DNA of 64,000 nucleotides from F1-80-MAGs062 sp046345315 (GCA_046345315.1 JBKDKA010000068.1:1-64000); one strand, 5' to 3'. Shown: positions 53,493 to 63,351, numbered from the stretch's first letter. Notes: a model not told the origin generated them from the letters alone. Translations and numbers: made by a program.

Positions 53493-56400
53493 ATGAGACT
53501 CTTCGCTGACTATCCGTCTCTGCAGACAAAGAGATTGACCACATGTGAGATTGCCGGCAGCGAACGGCTCTCGTTGTCCCGCCTCAGCCTGGCAATTTTT
53601 TCGATCCTGACGACGATCGGCGTCAATGCGAATGCAGCCGAATCACCGGACTTTGCAGCTCTGGAAAAAGAATACGCGGCGACTGCGAAACCACTCATCA
53701 AAACCTTTTGTCTGGAATGCCATTCGACAACGGCAAAGGAAGGGGAGCTGGATCTGGAGCGGTTCACCGATCTGAAAGCCGTTCGAGCCGATTCCCAGGT
53801 CTGGATGAAAGTCACGGAGATGATCGGCAATGGCGAGATGCCTCCCGCTGATTCAGCACAACCCACGCGAGAACAGCGTGCTCAACTGGCAGACTGGCTC
53901 CGGAGATATCTCGATGCCGAGGCTCTTGCAAGTGCCGGTGACCCAGGCCCCGTGATTCTTCGACGTCTGAACAATGCCGAACTCACTTATACGATTCAGG
54001 ATCTGACCGGCGTTCCGCTCGAACCAGCAAAGGAGTTTCCTGTCGACGGCGCCGCGGGCGAGGGATTCACCAACACCGGTGCTGCGCTCGTCATGTCTCC
54101 GTCGCTGGTGACACGGTATATCGATGCGGCTCGCGAGATTTCGAGTCACGCCATCCTCCTGCCGGACGGGATTCGCTTCTCGAACCACAAGACTCGAAAC
54201 GACTGGACCAACGATGCGTTGGATCGAATCCGTGGATTCTATCGACGGTTCGCGGACCATGGTGGCGGGGAGAAAGTCAATCTGCAGGGAATCGTTTTCG
54301 ACACCAACGAAGGCGGTCGACTGCCGGTCGAAAAGTACATTCAGGCGACCCTGAGAGAACGAAGTGCTCTGCAGTCCGGAAAGACGACTCTGGAAACTGT
54401 CGCAAAGAACGATGGCCTGAATGAACGATATCTGAAACGTCTCTGGGAGCTGCTTAATCCCAGTGACGGAGTTGCACCGGGATCAAAAGCCTCCGGCGTT
54501 CTGGCGAATCAACCGATTTCAATGCTTCTGAAAGACGTTCAGACTCGATGGGCGTCCGCTTCGCCGGAAGATGCGGCGGGCATTGCGGAACGGATCCATC
54601 TCTGGCAGCAGGCACTCTGGAAGTTCACAACTGTCGGTCACATCGGCAAACTGAATGGACCGAAGGCATGGATGGAACCTGCCAGCCCGCTGACGAGCCG
54701 TCAGGAAGTTCGACTGCCGGTACCGGTCTCTGAGAATGGAAAGGACATTATTCTGTATCTCGGAACCAGCACGGCCGGCGATGGCAGTGATGATGATCAG
54801 GCCATCTGGGAGAAGCCGCGTTTTGTCGCGGCAGGTCGACCGGATCTGATGCTGAAGGATTTGCGTAGTGTCGTCCAAAAACTGGATGAACAGCGTACAG
54901 AGATGTTCAGAACAGTGGCAGGCTGCCTCGATGCATCTGCTGAAGCACTTCGATCCGACACAGCTGTCGATGCGGAATCGCTGGCTCAGCGTCACAAGGT
55001 CTCGAAGGATATTCTTCGAGCCTGGCTGCAGTATCTTGGCATCGGGATGGCTGGTTCTGTAACGCCCGGGACGCTGCTGACAGGAAAGACAGAGTCACAG
55101 AATGGTTATGAGTTCGTCAAGGGCTGGGTCGGCAATGATGCTCTGAGTGCGGTTGCCAATTCTTCTGACCAGCATGTCCGTGTGCCGGGGAATATGAAAC
55201 CGCACAGTATCGCCGTGCATCCAACTCCGACGCTCTCAATTGGAACAGCCTGGCGAAGTCCGGTTGCGGCCTCACTGACGATTCAGGGAACCGTTCAGCA
55301 TGCGCATCCGGAATGCGGAAACGGTGTCGAATGGTCACTGGAACTGCGACGCGGCAACACTCGCCAGCCGCTCGCGAAGGGGACGGCTCATGGTGCGACA
55401 CCAGTAACGATCGGCCCGCTGGAGAACACCGCTGTGATCGTTGGTGACGTCATCAGCCTGGTGATCAGTCCGAGAGATGGCAATCATTCCTGCGACCTGA
55501 CAGCAATCGACCTGACACTGAAATCCGCTTCGGAAACATGGGATCTCGCAACTGACGTCTCCCCGAATATCCTTGCCGGCAATCCACATGCAGACCAATC
55601 TGGTCGACCGGATATCTGGACATTCTATTCCGAGCCAGTCGGCAGCGCATCAGGTCCAGTGATTCCGGCCGGGTCATTGCTCGCTCGATGGCAGGCAGAA
55701 TCCAGCCCCGAGAAGCAGCATCAGCTCGCGGAAGAGATTCAGAAGCTCCTTCAGAATTCAACGCCCCCGTCACCAGACACACCCGATGGAAAGCTGGCTG
55801 CTGAACTCACATCACTCAGCGGTCCTCTCATGTCAGCAGCTCTGATGTCCGCTTCCGCGGAAAGCAATACCGTCGACAACAGCGAATCCGAATACGGTCT
55901 TTCTCGTACACTCTTCGGAGCACAAACGAATGGATCACCGATTGATACTCAGAGTCTTCACGTGAAGGCTCCCGCTGTACTGAGCGTCAGGATTCCCGCC
56001 GATCTCGTTGCAGGAACAGAATTCGTGACCGCAGTGTCGATCGCAGTTCCTGCGGATCAGCCGGCCGGTGAGAATCGCGGCAGTGTGCAGTTGCGTATTT
56101 CAACAACAGAGCCGGACATGAAATCACTTTCGGAGATTCATCCGGCATCGGCAACCGTGACAGCAGGTTCCGGACCCTGGACGAGCAATCTTCGTGGAGT
56201 GACCTGGGGAACACCGGTCATTGTGGCTGAAAGCGGATCTGCTCGTGCAAAGATGGAAACGGCTTTCGAAGACTTTCGTACTCTGTTTCCAGCGGCATTG
56301 TGCTACACGAAGATCGTTCCGGTCGATGAAGTTGTCACTCTGACACTGTTTTATCGTGAAGACGAACACCTGCAGAAGCTGATGCTCACCGAAGCGGAAA

Positions 56401-57872
56401 CAGCTGAGCTCAATCGACTGTGGGATGAGCTTCACTATGTCAGTCGCGATGCACTGACCCTGGTTGATGCCTTTGCTCAGCTCATGGAATACGCAACGCA
56501 GGATGCAGATCCGAAGGTCTTTGAACCACTGCGGGGGCCCATCAATCAGCGTGCCGAGGAATTTCGTCAGTTGATGCTGGCGACGGAGCCTCTTCACCTG
56601 GACTGGATGATTCAGTTTGCTGATCGAGCTTATCGACGTCCACTGACAGAATCGGAATCAAAAGGGCTCCGCGAACTGTATGCGGACCTCCGCCGAGACG
56701 AGATCCCTCATGAAGATGCAATTCGAACCCTGATGACTCGAGTGCTTGTGTCACCGTCCTTCCTGTATAAGCTCGAGCAGCCCGCCGAGCAGGGTCGGTC
56801 AGCGCCTGTCAACAATCATGAGCTGGCATCGAGGCTGAGCTACTTTCTATGGTCTTCGATGCCGGATGATGAACTTCGACGGCTCGCTGATTCCGGTAAG
56901 CTGACGGATCCCGAAGTGCTGACCGGTCAGGTGCGTCGAATGATCAAAGACGATCGCATCCGCAGACTGTCTGCGGAGTTCGCATGTCAGTGGCTGCACA
57001 TTTCAGATTTTGATCAGCTGGATGAAAAGAGTGAACGCCATTTCCCGACGTTTACCTCTGTTCGAAAGCCGATGCACGAAGAGGCAATCCGGTTCTTCGA
57101 AGATCTCTTTCGAGAGGATCGTTCCGTTCTGAATCTATACAATGCCGACTATACGTTTCTCAATGCGACGCTCGCAGAGCACTATGGAATTCCGGGTGTT
57201 GAAGGAGATAATTGGCGGAGAGTCGATGGAGTTCAGAAATTCGGACGCGGCGGAATTCTGACGCTGGGTGCGACACTGACGAAGCAATCCGGAGCATCGC
57301 GAACCAGTCCGATCCTGCGAGGAAACTGGCTTTCTGAGGTGCTGCTCGGTGAGAAACTTCCGAAGCCGCCGAAGGGTGTTCCGCTGCTTCCGGAAGACGA
57401 ATCCGGTGAGACGCTGACAGTGCGGCAACTGGTTGAAAAGCACACGGAGAATCCGAAGTGTTACGGATGTCACCAGCGGATCGACCCGTATGGTTTTGCA
57501 CTTGAAGGCTACGATGCCATCGGGCGAGCTCGAACAAACGACCTCAGCGGGCGTTCGGTCGACACAAAGACTCGTGTCATGGACGGAACCGAAGTTGACG
57601 GTATCGAAGGGCTTCGAAAATATCTGCTGACTTCGCGGCGTGATGCGGTCCTTCGTCAGTTCTGTCGTAAACTACTGGGATACTCGCTGGGGAGAGAAGT
57701 GCGGCTTTCTGATCAGCCGCTGTTGACTCAGATGATGCGGGAGTTGGAAAAACGAGATTATCATGTCAGTGTGATTGTTGAAGCGATTGTGACCAGCTCG
57801 CAGTTCCGTGAAATTCGCTCACGGGATGCTTTACCGGACGTTGCTGAATCGGTCAGCGATGTTGGTCGCTGA
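53493..57872 (+). CDS. Planctomycete cytochrome-c / DUF1587-DUF1595-DUF1592-DUF1588-DUF1585 protein
   Basis: A 1459-residue exported protein. After a hydrophobic leader (about 27-48) comes a haem-binding CLECH (C73, C76, H77) of the PSCyt1 module. DUF1587 follows (about 150-215; RRLNNAELTYTIQDLTGV). The long middle (about 220-1020) is poorly conserved. Then DUF1595 (DRAYRRPLTESESKGL, about 1045), DUF1592 (LVSPSFLYKLEQP, about 1085-1210), DUF1588 (NADYTFLNATLAEHYGIPG, then CYGCHQRIDPYGFALEGYD, about 1220-1350) and DUF1585 (about 1365-1440). It is longer than the usual 750-1000 residues because of the middle region. GAGGA eight bases before the ATG fixes the start. Known from planctomycetes and paired with DUF1552 genes as here; suspected role in oxidative degradation, unproven. 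Confidence 0.95.
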   Translation: MRLFADYPSLQTKRLTTCEIAGSERLSLSRLSLAIFSILTTIGVNANAAESPDFAALEKEYAATAKPLIKTFCLECHSTTAKEGELDLERFTDLKAVRADSQVWMKVTEMIGNGEMPPADSAQPTREQRAQLADWLRRYLDAEALASAGDPGPVILRRLNNAELTYTIQDLTGVPLEPAKEFPVDGAAGEGFTNTGAALVMSPSLVTRYIDAAREISSHAILLPDGIRFSNHKTRNDWTNDALDRIRGFYRRFADHGGGEKVNLQGIVFDTNEGGRLPVEKYIQATLRERSALQSGKTTLETVAKNDGLNERYLKRLWELLNPSDGVAPGSKASGVLANQPISMLLKDVQTRWASASPEDAAGIAERIHLWQQALWKFTTVGHIGKLNGPKAWMEPASPLTSRQEVRLPVPVSENGKDIILYLGTSTAGDGSDDDQAIWEKPRFVAAGRPDLMLKDLRSVVQKLDEQRTEMFRTVAGCLDASAEALRSDTAVDAESLAQRHKVSKDILRAWLQYLGIGMAGSVTPGTLLTGKTESQNGYEFVKGWVGNDALSAVANSSDQHVRVPGNMKPHSIAVHPTPTLSIGTAWRSPVAASLTIQGTVQHAHPECGNGVEWSLELRRGNTRQPLAKGTAHGATPVTIGPLENTAVIVGDVISLVISPRDGNHSCDLTAIDLTLKSASETWDLATDVSPNILAGNPHADQSGRPDIWTFYSEPVGSASGPVIPAGSLLARWQAESSPEKQHQLAEEIQKLLQNSTPPSPDTPDGKLAAELTSLSGPLMSAALMSASAESNTVDNSESEYGLSRTLFGAQTNGSPIDTQSLHVKAPAVLSVRIPADLVAGTEFVTAVSIAVPADQPAGENRGSVQLRISTTEPDMKSLSEIHPASATVTAGSGPWTSNLRGVTWGTPVIVAESGSARAKMETAFEDFRTLFPAALCYTKIVPVDEVVTLTLFYREDEHLQKLMLTEAETAELNRLWDELHYVSRDALTLVDAFAQLMEYATQDADPKVFEPLRGPINQRAEEFRQLMLATEPLHLDWMIQFADRAYRRPLTESESKGLRELYADLRRDEIPHEDAIRTLMTRVLVSPSFLYKLEQPAEQGRSAPVNNHELASRLSYFLWSSMPDDELRRLADSGKLTDPEVLTGQVRRMIKDDRIRRLSAEFACQWLHISDFDQLDEKSERHFPTFTSVRKPMHEEAIRFFEDLFREDRSVLNLYNADYTFLNATLAEHYGIPGVEGDNWRRVDGVQKFGRGGILTLGATLTKQSGASRTSPILRGNWLSEVLLGEKLPKPPKGVPLLPEDESGETLTVRQLVEKHTENPKCYGCHQRIDPYGFALEGYDAIGRARTNDLSGRSVDTKTRVMDGTEVDGIEGLRKYLLTSRRDAVLRQFCRKLLGYSLGREVRLSDQPLLTQMMRELEKRDYHVSVIVEAIVTSSQFREIRSRDALPDVAESVSDVGR

Positions 57873-57956
57873 TCTGTACTCGGGTGAACATTCTGATTAA
57901 GCTGGCAGCCAGAGAATTGTCAGTCATGAAGTAACGAAAGACAAAATGTGGTTCCT

Positions 57957-58017
57957 GTGTGCCACTGGCTATGCGAGTGCTGTTGGTTCAAAAACACTGG
58001 CATAGCCAGTGGCACAC
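57957..58017. repeat. REP-like palindrome, GTGTGCCACTGGCTATG family, copy 1
   Basis: GTGTGCCACTGGCTATG (57957-57973) pairs perfectly with 58001-58017, and the stem continues six more pairs with one mismatch; the loop is about 15 nt. Its relative at 59615-59671 shares the outer stem and the following ACATCAA...GATCTTT tail, so the repeated unit is about 100 nt. Confidence 0.92.
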
Positions 58018-58075
58018 ATCAATGGATCTTTGACAGTGCACTAGTGGATTGTCAGAGCTTAAAACAAGGGTCTTG

Positions 58076-58102
58076 TGTCATTCCCGCCTCCACGGGAATG
58101 AC
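58076..58102. repeat. Short intergenic hairpin repeat (CATTCCCG type)
   Basis: TCATTCCCGCCTCCACGGGAATGA: eight- to nine-bp stem with a short loop, the wording of a common bacterial intergenic REP class whose translations read VIPASTGMT / SFPWRRE. It is preceded by GGGTCTTGTGT, the same string that precedes palindrome copy 2. Confidence 0.75.
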
Positions 58103-58185
58103 GGTCCTGGAATCAAGGTGTGACAAAGAACTAGCCAACTTTCTGACGCATGTCGTCTGTAACATGTCGAATGAGGAACTGAACC

Positions 58186-59487
58186 ATGTCTCATCTGTTT
58201 TCCCGTCGAACAATGCTCCGCGGTGCCGGAGTTACGATGGCACTTCCCTGGATGGAATCGGTGACGGTGTGGGGGGATGAGCCGAAGGGCAGTGAACCGG
58301 GTAGTCAGGCACCTGTGCGGCTGGCAGTTCTTTTTGCGGGCAACGGCTTTCATGGGAAAGAGTGGTGGGCGAAGGGGGAAGGCTCGTCACTTGAATTCGG
58401 CCAGGTCCTGAAACCGCTCCATGATTTCCGGGACCGATCCCTGTTCATCAAAGGCCTGTACAACGAAGAGGCTCTGAAGGGAAACATCCACAGCTCACAG
58501 ACGGGAAATCTCCTCTCGGGAGCTCCCCTGGCTTCGGGCGGTGAGATTCGTTCCGGTACCAGCGTCGACCAGGTACTGGCTCAGCATTACGGTCGCGAAA
58601 CCAAAGTGTCCAGTCTTGTGCTGGGCTGCGAAAAAGCCAATCCGTCGGTCCATAAGAACTATTCGATGCTGTACAGCTCCCACATTTCCTGGAGCTCTCC
58701 GACCACACCGACTCCTCTGGAAGTGTATCCGGCGCTCGCCTTTGATCGATTGTTCAAGGACGGCGTTCAGAAAGGTGATCGAAGTGTTCTGGATGCGGTC
58801 ATCAGTGACGCTGGCGATCTGCGCCGCCGCATCAGCATCTCCGATCAGAGGAAGCTTGACGAGTATCTCGAATCGGTGCGTGATGTGGAACAGCGACTGG
58901 ATCAGTCGAATCGGCGTGGTGAACTCCAGGGCTGGCGCCCCTCGATCACCGAACCGAACATGAAGCGGCCGGCCGACGGAATACCGCAGGACATCGCGGA
59001 GCACATGCGGCTGATGAGCGACATTCTGGTTCTTGGATTCCAGACGGATACGACTCGTGTTTGCACGCTCAAACTGAACAATGATCATTCATCACTTCGA
59101 TTTCCGAATCTCGGAGTCGATTACATGATTCACCATCTGCTGTCTCACTCGGATACGGCTGACTGGCTCAAGGTGAATCAGTTCTTCTTCGAGCAGATGG
59201 CCTACATTGCACGAAGGCTTGATGCGGTTCAGGAAGGTGATCGAACGGCACTCGACAATTCAATGATCATGATGTGTTCCAGCATGATGCATGGCAGCCA
59301 TGACGCAACGCAGCTTCCGGTTGTCATGGTCGGCGGCGGTGGTGGAAAGATCAAAGGGGGAAGAATTCTCGATTATCGAGAGAACCCCAATCGGCAGATG
59401 TGTCGGCTGTACCTGACCATGATGGACAAGATGGGGCTGCATCTGGATCGCTTTGGCGATGCTACCGAACCGCTGAATGAGGTCTGA
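58186..59487 (+). CDS. Tat-exported DUF1552 protein
   Basis: A 433-residue protein with a Tat signal (SRRTMLRGAGVTMALPWMES, twin Arg at 7-8). The mature part is DUF1552: RLAVLFAGNGFHGKEWW, SLFIKGLYNEEAL, HSSQTGNLLSGAP, SLVLGCEKANP, MCSSMMHGSHD and VMVGGGGGKIKGGRI. DUF1552 proteins resemble the DUF1501/sulfatase-like (alkaline-phosphatase) fold and are nearly always encoded downstream of DUF1592 cytochromes, as here, so the two probably act together outside the cytoplasmic membrane. GAGGAA lies nine bases before the start. The gene is bracketed by two copies of a palindromic repeat. Confidence 0.95.
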   Translation: MSHLFSRRTMLRGAGVTMALPWMESVTVWGDEPKGSEPGSQAPVRLAVLFAGNGFHGKEWWAKGEGSSLEFGQVLKPLHDFRDRSLFIKGLYNEEALKGNIHSSQTGNLLSGAPLASGGEIRSGTSVDQVLAQHYGRETKVSSLVLGCEKANPSVHKNYSMLYSSHISWSSPTTPTPLEVYPALAFDRLFKDGVQKGDRSVLDAVISDAGDLRRRISISDQRKLDEYLESVRDVEQRLDQSNRRGELQGWRPSITEPNMKRPADGIPQDIAEHMRLMSDILVLGFQTDTTRVCTLKLNNDHSSLRFPNLGVDYMIHHLLSHSDTADWLKVNQFFFEQMAYIARRLDAVQEGDRTALDNSMIMMCSSMMHGSHDATQLPVVMVGGGGGKIKGGRILDYRENPNRQMCRLYLTMMDKMGLHLDRFGDATEPLNEV

Positions 59488-59500
59488 AGAATACAGGTGA

Positions 59501-59567
59501 TTTCAAAACCGGGACTGGCTCCCGCTGGACGCACGCAGGTGCAAGGGTGCCTGTCCCGGTTTTGAAA
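59501..59567. repeat. Large inverted repeat after the DUF1552 gene
   Basis: Fifteen-bp perfect arms TTTCAAAACCGGGAC (59501-59515) and GTCCCGGTTTTGAAA (59553-59567), with a 37-nt middle containing smaller pairings (GGCTCCC...GGGTGCC). It starts 13 nt after the stop. The GGGACTGGCTCC...GTGCCTGTCCC wording recalls a repeat common in planctomycete genomes. Confidence 0.9.
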
Positions 59568-59614
59568 TGCAGCATCGTCAGTGATGGAATGGTGGAAGAC
59601 GACAGCTGGGTCTT

Positions 59615-59671
59615 GTGTGCCACTGGCTCTGCCAGTGTTTTTCGACCAATAGCACTGGCAGAGCCAGTGGC
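59615..59671. repeat. REP-like palindrome, GTGTGCCACTGGCT family, copy 2
   Basis: GCCACTGGCTCTGCCAGTG (59619-59637) pairs perfectly with 59653-59671; loop 15 nt. Same family as the element at 57957-58017. The tail runs to about 59700, the stop codon of the convergent membrane protein gene. Confidence 0.92.
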
Positions 59672-59698
59672 AAACATCAAGTGATCTTTAACACAGCA

Positions 59699-61204
59699 CT
59701 ACAGCCGCTGAAAGACAACGGCGACGTCGTCCCGATACGTCTGTTTCCACTGCGGATGTGACTGCAATTGCTGCAGGACAGATGGTGGTTCACTGACTGG
59801 AAGAATGACGGCGTCAACCTCGTCACGCTGCAGGATTTCGCTCCAGCCACTGGTGGCACTCATCACGGTGCAGTAGTCGGACCAGACGTCATCCGGGAAG
59901 AAGTCGATCATGGCATCCATGTGCAGTGAGACCTGTTTCGGCAGGAAAAACGCTGCGTAGGAACCCCATTCCATTCGGCTGAACAGGCGGCCTGTGAACT
60001 GCTGATCTCGCAGAAAGCGAATGGCTTCGCGCGGTTCTTCGGCACAGACCGCCAGGCGACGTTCTTCCGACAGCAGAGGATTCATGTGCCGTGTCCACGG
60101 TGTTGAAACACCTGCCATCACCAAGATCGCTGCCAGAATCATCGTGTTGATGATGGGTGACTCCTCTTCCTCAACTTCCTTCGATCCTGAAAACCATCGC
60201 ATCGAAGCAATCAAAGGGCAGAGTGAAAGCGGAAGAATGCTTCCCCACCAGATCACCATTCGGGACGCTTTCATCCCGAGCCCCAGAAACACCACAAGAA
60301 GGATGGCTTCAGACAGTGTCATTCGATGACGAGAGACAGCGATCACCCACGCTGCGGCGAGACAGGAGATGATGAATGCGCCCCCGGTAAACTCCGTCGG
60401 CAGAGTGCTCTGCCATTCGGTAATTCCGCGTTCACGAGATCGTCCAATGACTCCTGACAGATATCCCGCCGTGTGAGATGGTTCGGGATTCAGAAAACAT
60501 GCCGCAAGAGAGATTCCTGCAAGAACCAGATAGTGCCGGATCAGATTCGACTGAAGACTGCCGCTCAACCCGTTTCGAACCCCATGAAGACGAATCAGTT
60601 CCAGTGATTCCGAAACAAAAAACAGTCCCGGAAGAATCACTCCCAGCGGAAAAGCTCCGTGAGTGTTGCTCCAGAAGATCTGCAGAACCGCATAGGAGAT
60701 CCAGACGACAACCTTTTTCTCCGTACGGAGCATCAGCAGTGTCAGTGCCGCATGAAAGCAGATATACGAAAATACCTGAGTTCGAGCGGAAAGGTTGGAG
60801 GCACTGAGAATGAGGCAGACAACGAGCCCGACTGTTGTCGCATGAACGGAGCCGCATCGCTGCAGACAGAGTCGCGTGAGAGCAGCCACTGCCGTTGAAT
60901 ACAGCACTGCGATGAGGAATCGTGTTCCTTCCGGGCCTGCGGTGCGATAGCACTGAAACAGGATCACCTGCCCCAGCCAGTTCTGATCGATGACCGGTTC
61001 CCCGTTGGTGCGATAACTGTAGAAGACGTCGGGAGGCAGAGTGCCGGTTTCGCAGATGTAACGCCCGAGATTCAGGTGAGGCCAGAGATCGACTTCATAC
61101 TGTGCCTGTGTCGACACAAGGATGAATGTCAGCACTGCGGGCAGACACAGCCACACGTGCGCAAAACGAAGACGATCTGAGAACGGAATTTGAATCGAAG
61201 CCAT
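59699..61204 (-). CDS. Polytopic membrane protein (glycosyltransferase-C-like topology)
   Basis: A 501-residue protein with about ten helices. The first loop (QYEVDLWPHLNLGRYICETGTLPPDVFYSYRTNGEPVIDQNWLGQ, cited as marker only) is acidic and periplasmic and resembles the catalytic first loop of lipid-linked-sugar dependent GT-C enzymes and of related planctomycete membrane proteins: Asp-Leu-Trp-Pro-His, then Asp-Gln-Asn-Trp-Leu. The last 130 residues form a soluble domain (REAIRFLRDQQFTGRLFSRMEWGSY). No exact family is named. The stop overlaps the end of palindrome copy 2's tail, so the repeat may serve as 3' end signal. Start ATG 61204, no clear ribosome-binding site. Confidence 0.75.
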   Translation of the reverse strand: MASIQIPFSDRLRFAHVWLCLPAVLTFILVSTQAQYEVDLWPHLNLGRYICETGTLPPDVFYSYRTNGEPVIDQNWLGQVILFQCYRTAGPEGTRFLIAVLYSTAVAALTRLCLQRCGSVHATTVGLVVCLILSASNLSARTQVFSYICFHAALTLLMLRTEKKVVVWISYAVLQIFWSNTHGAFPLGVILPGLFFVSESLELIRLHGVRNGLSGSLQSNLIRHYLVLAGISLAACFLNPEPSHTAGYLSGVIGRSRERGITEWQSTLPTEFTGGAFIISCLAAAWVIAVSRHRMTLSEAILLVVFLGLGMKASRMVIWWGSILPLSLCPLIASMRWFSGSKEVEEEESPIINTMILAAILVMAGVSTPWTRHMNPLLSEERRLAVCAEEPREAIRFLRDQQFTGRLFSRMEWGSYAAFFLPKQVSLHMDAMIDFFPDDVWSDYCTVMSATSGWSEILQRDEVDAVILPVSEPPSVLQQLQSHPQWKQTYRDDVAVVFQRL

Positions 61205-61488
61205 GAGATGCAGACCAGGTTGGGGAGAAACTCAAGTCGCGTCGGGCCTCGAAACAGTGCAGAATCTGCACCTGAATTCAACCGGCCATCGGCTGCCGAA
61301 GACTGTCGCGACTTCCGTGCAGCGAGAATCTTCTCTGCCGGGAACTTAGTTCACAGGGGACATTCAGAATCGAATGATGCCGAATTTCCCGCAATCCATT
61401 CTGCGTTGTACCCTGCGAGACCGTTACAATCAGTCGAAGCCCTGCTTTTGGAACCGTTGTTTTCGGAACTGCTGCCGTCGGAACACTG

Positions 61489-63084
61489 ATGCCGTCCATA
61501 GTCCTCGCCACGCTGAATGCTCGCTACACGCACAGTTCCTTCGGTCTGCGCTGTCTGTTCGCCAATATGGGGGAGCTCCAGGGCCAGACTGCGCTCATCG
61601 AGTTCACAATCAACGAATCCCGCGGCGAGATTCTTGCAGCCATCCTGAAACTGAATCCCTCAGTCCTCGGACTTGGTGTCTATATCTGGAACGTCGATGT
61701 GATAACGCGTCTCGTTTCGGATCTTCGCAAAGTTCGTCCTGATCTTGTCATTGTCCTGGGCGGGCCGGAAGTCAGTTACGAGACCGAATCCCAGTCGATC
61801 GTGCAGATGGCAGATTACGTCATTACGGGAGAAGCAGACACGGCATTCCGGGATTTATGTCGGACGCTGCTGACGTGTTCCAAATCCGGCCTGGAGCTGA
61901 CCAGCGAAAGGCAGAACACCGTGCAGGTCATACCGGCTGAGCTGCCGAAGCTGGGCTCCCTGAATCTTCCCTACGAACATTACAGCGAAGAAGACATAGC
62001 CCACCGAGTGATCTATGTGGAGGTTTCCCGAGGCTGCCCGTTCACCTGCGAATTCTGTCTGTCTGCTCTGGAAATTCCCGTCCGCCTGTTCGATCTGGAT
62101 TCGTTCCTGAGTGCAATGAAGAGTCTGCTGAATCGCGGTGCTCGACAGTTCAAGTTTGTCGACCGAACGTTCAATCTGAATCTCCGAGTCAGCCAGACGA
62201 TCCTGCAGTTCTTTCTCGATCATCTGCGTGACGGACTCTTCCTTCATTTTGAGATGATCCCGGATCGTCTTCCGGATTCTCTTCGCGACCTGATTCGATT
62301 GTTTCCGCCTGGAGTTCTTCAGTTCGAAATCGGTGTTCAGACCTTTAACGATGACGTCGGGCATCTGATCAGTCGGCAGCAGAACAATGCGATTCTGGAG
62401 GATAACTTCAGATTCCTTCGAAACCACACCGGTGTCCACATTCATGCAGATCTGATTGTCGGACTCCCCGGGGAAGATCTGGCAAGTTTCGCCAGCGGCT
62501 TTGATCGACTCAGAAGACTCAGGCCGCAGGAAATCCAGATCGGCTTTTTGAAGCGGCTGAAGGGGACACCCATCGTTCGTCATGATGCGGAATGGCAGAT
62601 GGTTTACAGTGAATCACCGCCGTTTGAAATTCTCTGTAACCGCCTGGTCAGCTTCGATGAAATTCATCAGATGAAGGTCTTCACTCGTTACTGGGATCTG
62701 ATTGCAAACAGCGGCCACTTCGCGATGACACTGGAACTGCTGCTTGATGAAAATGAATCTGCGTTTCAACAGTTTCAGAGTTTCTGCAACTGGATTCAGG
62801 ATCAGCATCCGGGGAATCAGGGAATTGCGTTCTCTCGCCTCTTTGAACTGGTGTTTGATTTTCTGACAACAGTGCGAAATCGGGAGCCTCAGCGGATCGC
62901 TGAATCACTCTGGACTGATTACTGTCGCAATGGCCGCCGCGACCGGCCGGGCTTTCTCCGTGGATTTACTCTGCCCTCTGCGGATGCACTCCGGTCGCGA
63001 CCTGATTATGCCGGTCCGGAACGTCAGAAACGACATCAGCCGGCGAGTAGTCAGCATTCCGGGCCGTCTGATGGCTCTGACTGA
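61489..63084 (+). CDS. B12-binding-domain radical SAM protein (DUF4080 type)
   Basis: A 531-residue protein. The N-terminal cobalamin-binding-like fold (about 1-130) contains VLATLNARYTHSSFGLRCL and GGPEVSYE but no DxHxxG for base-off B12. The radical SAM core starts with SRGCPFTCEFCLS (C183, C187, C190, binding the 4Fe-4S cluster) and includes GVQTFNDDV and HADLIVGLPGE. A helical C-terminal region (about 390-500) resembles DUF4080. Such enzymes cleave SAM to a 5'-deoxyadenosyl radical; the substrate is unknown. The last 30 residues are Arg/Ser/Pro-rich. Isolated gene with promoter space of about 280 nt upstream. Confidence 0.9.
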   Translation: MPSIVLATLNARYTHSSFGLRCLFANMGELQGQTALIEFTINESRGEILAAILKLNPSVLGLGVYIWNVDVITRLVSDLRKVRPDLVIVLGGPEVSYETESQSIVQMADYVITGEADTAFRDLCRTLLTCSKSGLELTSERQNTVQVIPAELPKLGSLNLPYEHYSEEDIAHRVIYVEVSRGCPFTCEFCLSALEIPVRLFDLDSFLSAMKSLLNRGARQFKFVDRTFNLNLRVSQTILQFFLDHLRDGLFLHFEMIPDRLPDSLRDLIRLFPPGVLQFEIGVQTFNDDVGHLISRQQNNAILEDNFRFLRNHTGVHIHADLIVGLPGEDLASFASGFDRLRRLRPQEIQIGFLKRLKGTPIVRHDAEWQMVYSESPPFEILCNRLVSFDEIHQMKVFTRYWDLIANSGHFAMTLELLLDENESAFQQFQSFCNWIQDQHPGNQGIAFSRLFELVFDFLTTVRNREPQRIAESLWTDYCRNGRRDRPGFLRGFTLPSADALRSRPDYAGPERQKRHQPASSQHSGPSDGSD

Positions 63085-63351
63085 GAACCGAAGGATCGGC
63101 AGAATCTGCCGGAGTTCCGAGCGATGAACTTTCTGCAGACCGTCCGATGACCGGAAATTCCGTACCAGAAGAACTTTCCGCAGAATCAGGAAAATCGGAA
63201 CAATTGATTTCAGTTTCCTCCGACTGATCGTCGATTCGTCGATCAAGGCGAAGTCTCTCCGGGTTTCGACCGCGCTCTCTTCAGCGCCGGCTCAGCGGTT
63301 TCGATGGCGATTCCGTGGCCCCCGGGAACGAGATTCGTCGGAGGACCTGTT

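Larger units (their letters stand above)
57873..58185. other. Spacer with two hairpin repeats between the DUF1592 and DUF1552 genes
   Basis: About 310 nt occupied largely by a 23-bp palindrome (57957-58017) and a shorter hairpin, CATTCCCG...CGGGAATG, around 58078-58100. These may decouple expression of the otherwise co-directional genes. Confidence 0.6.
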
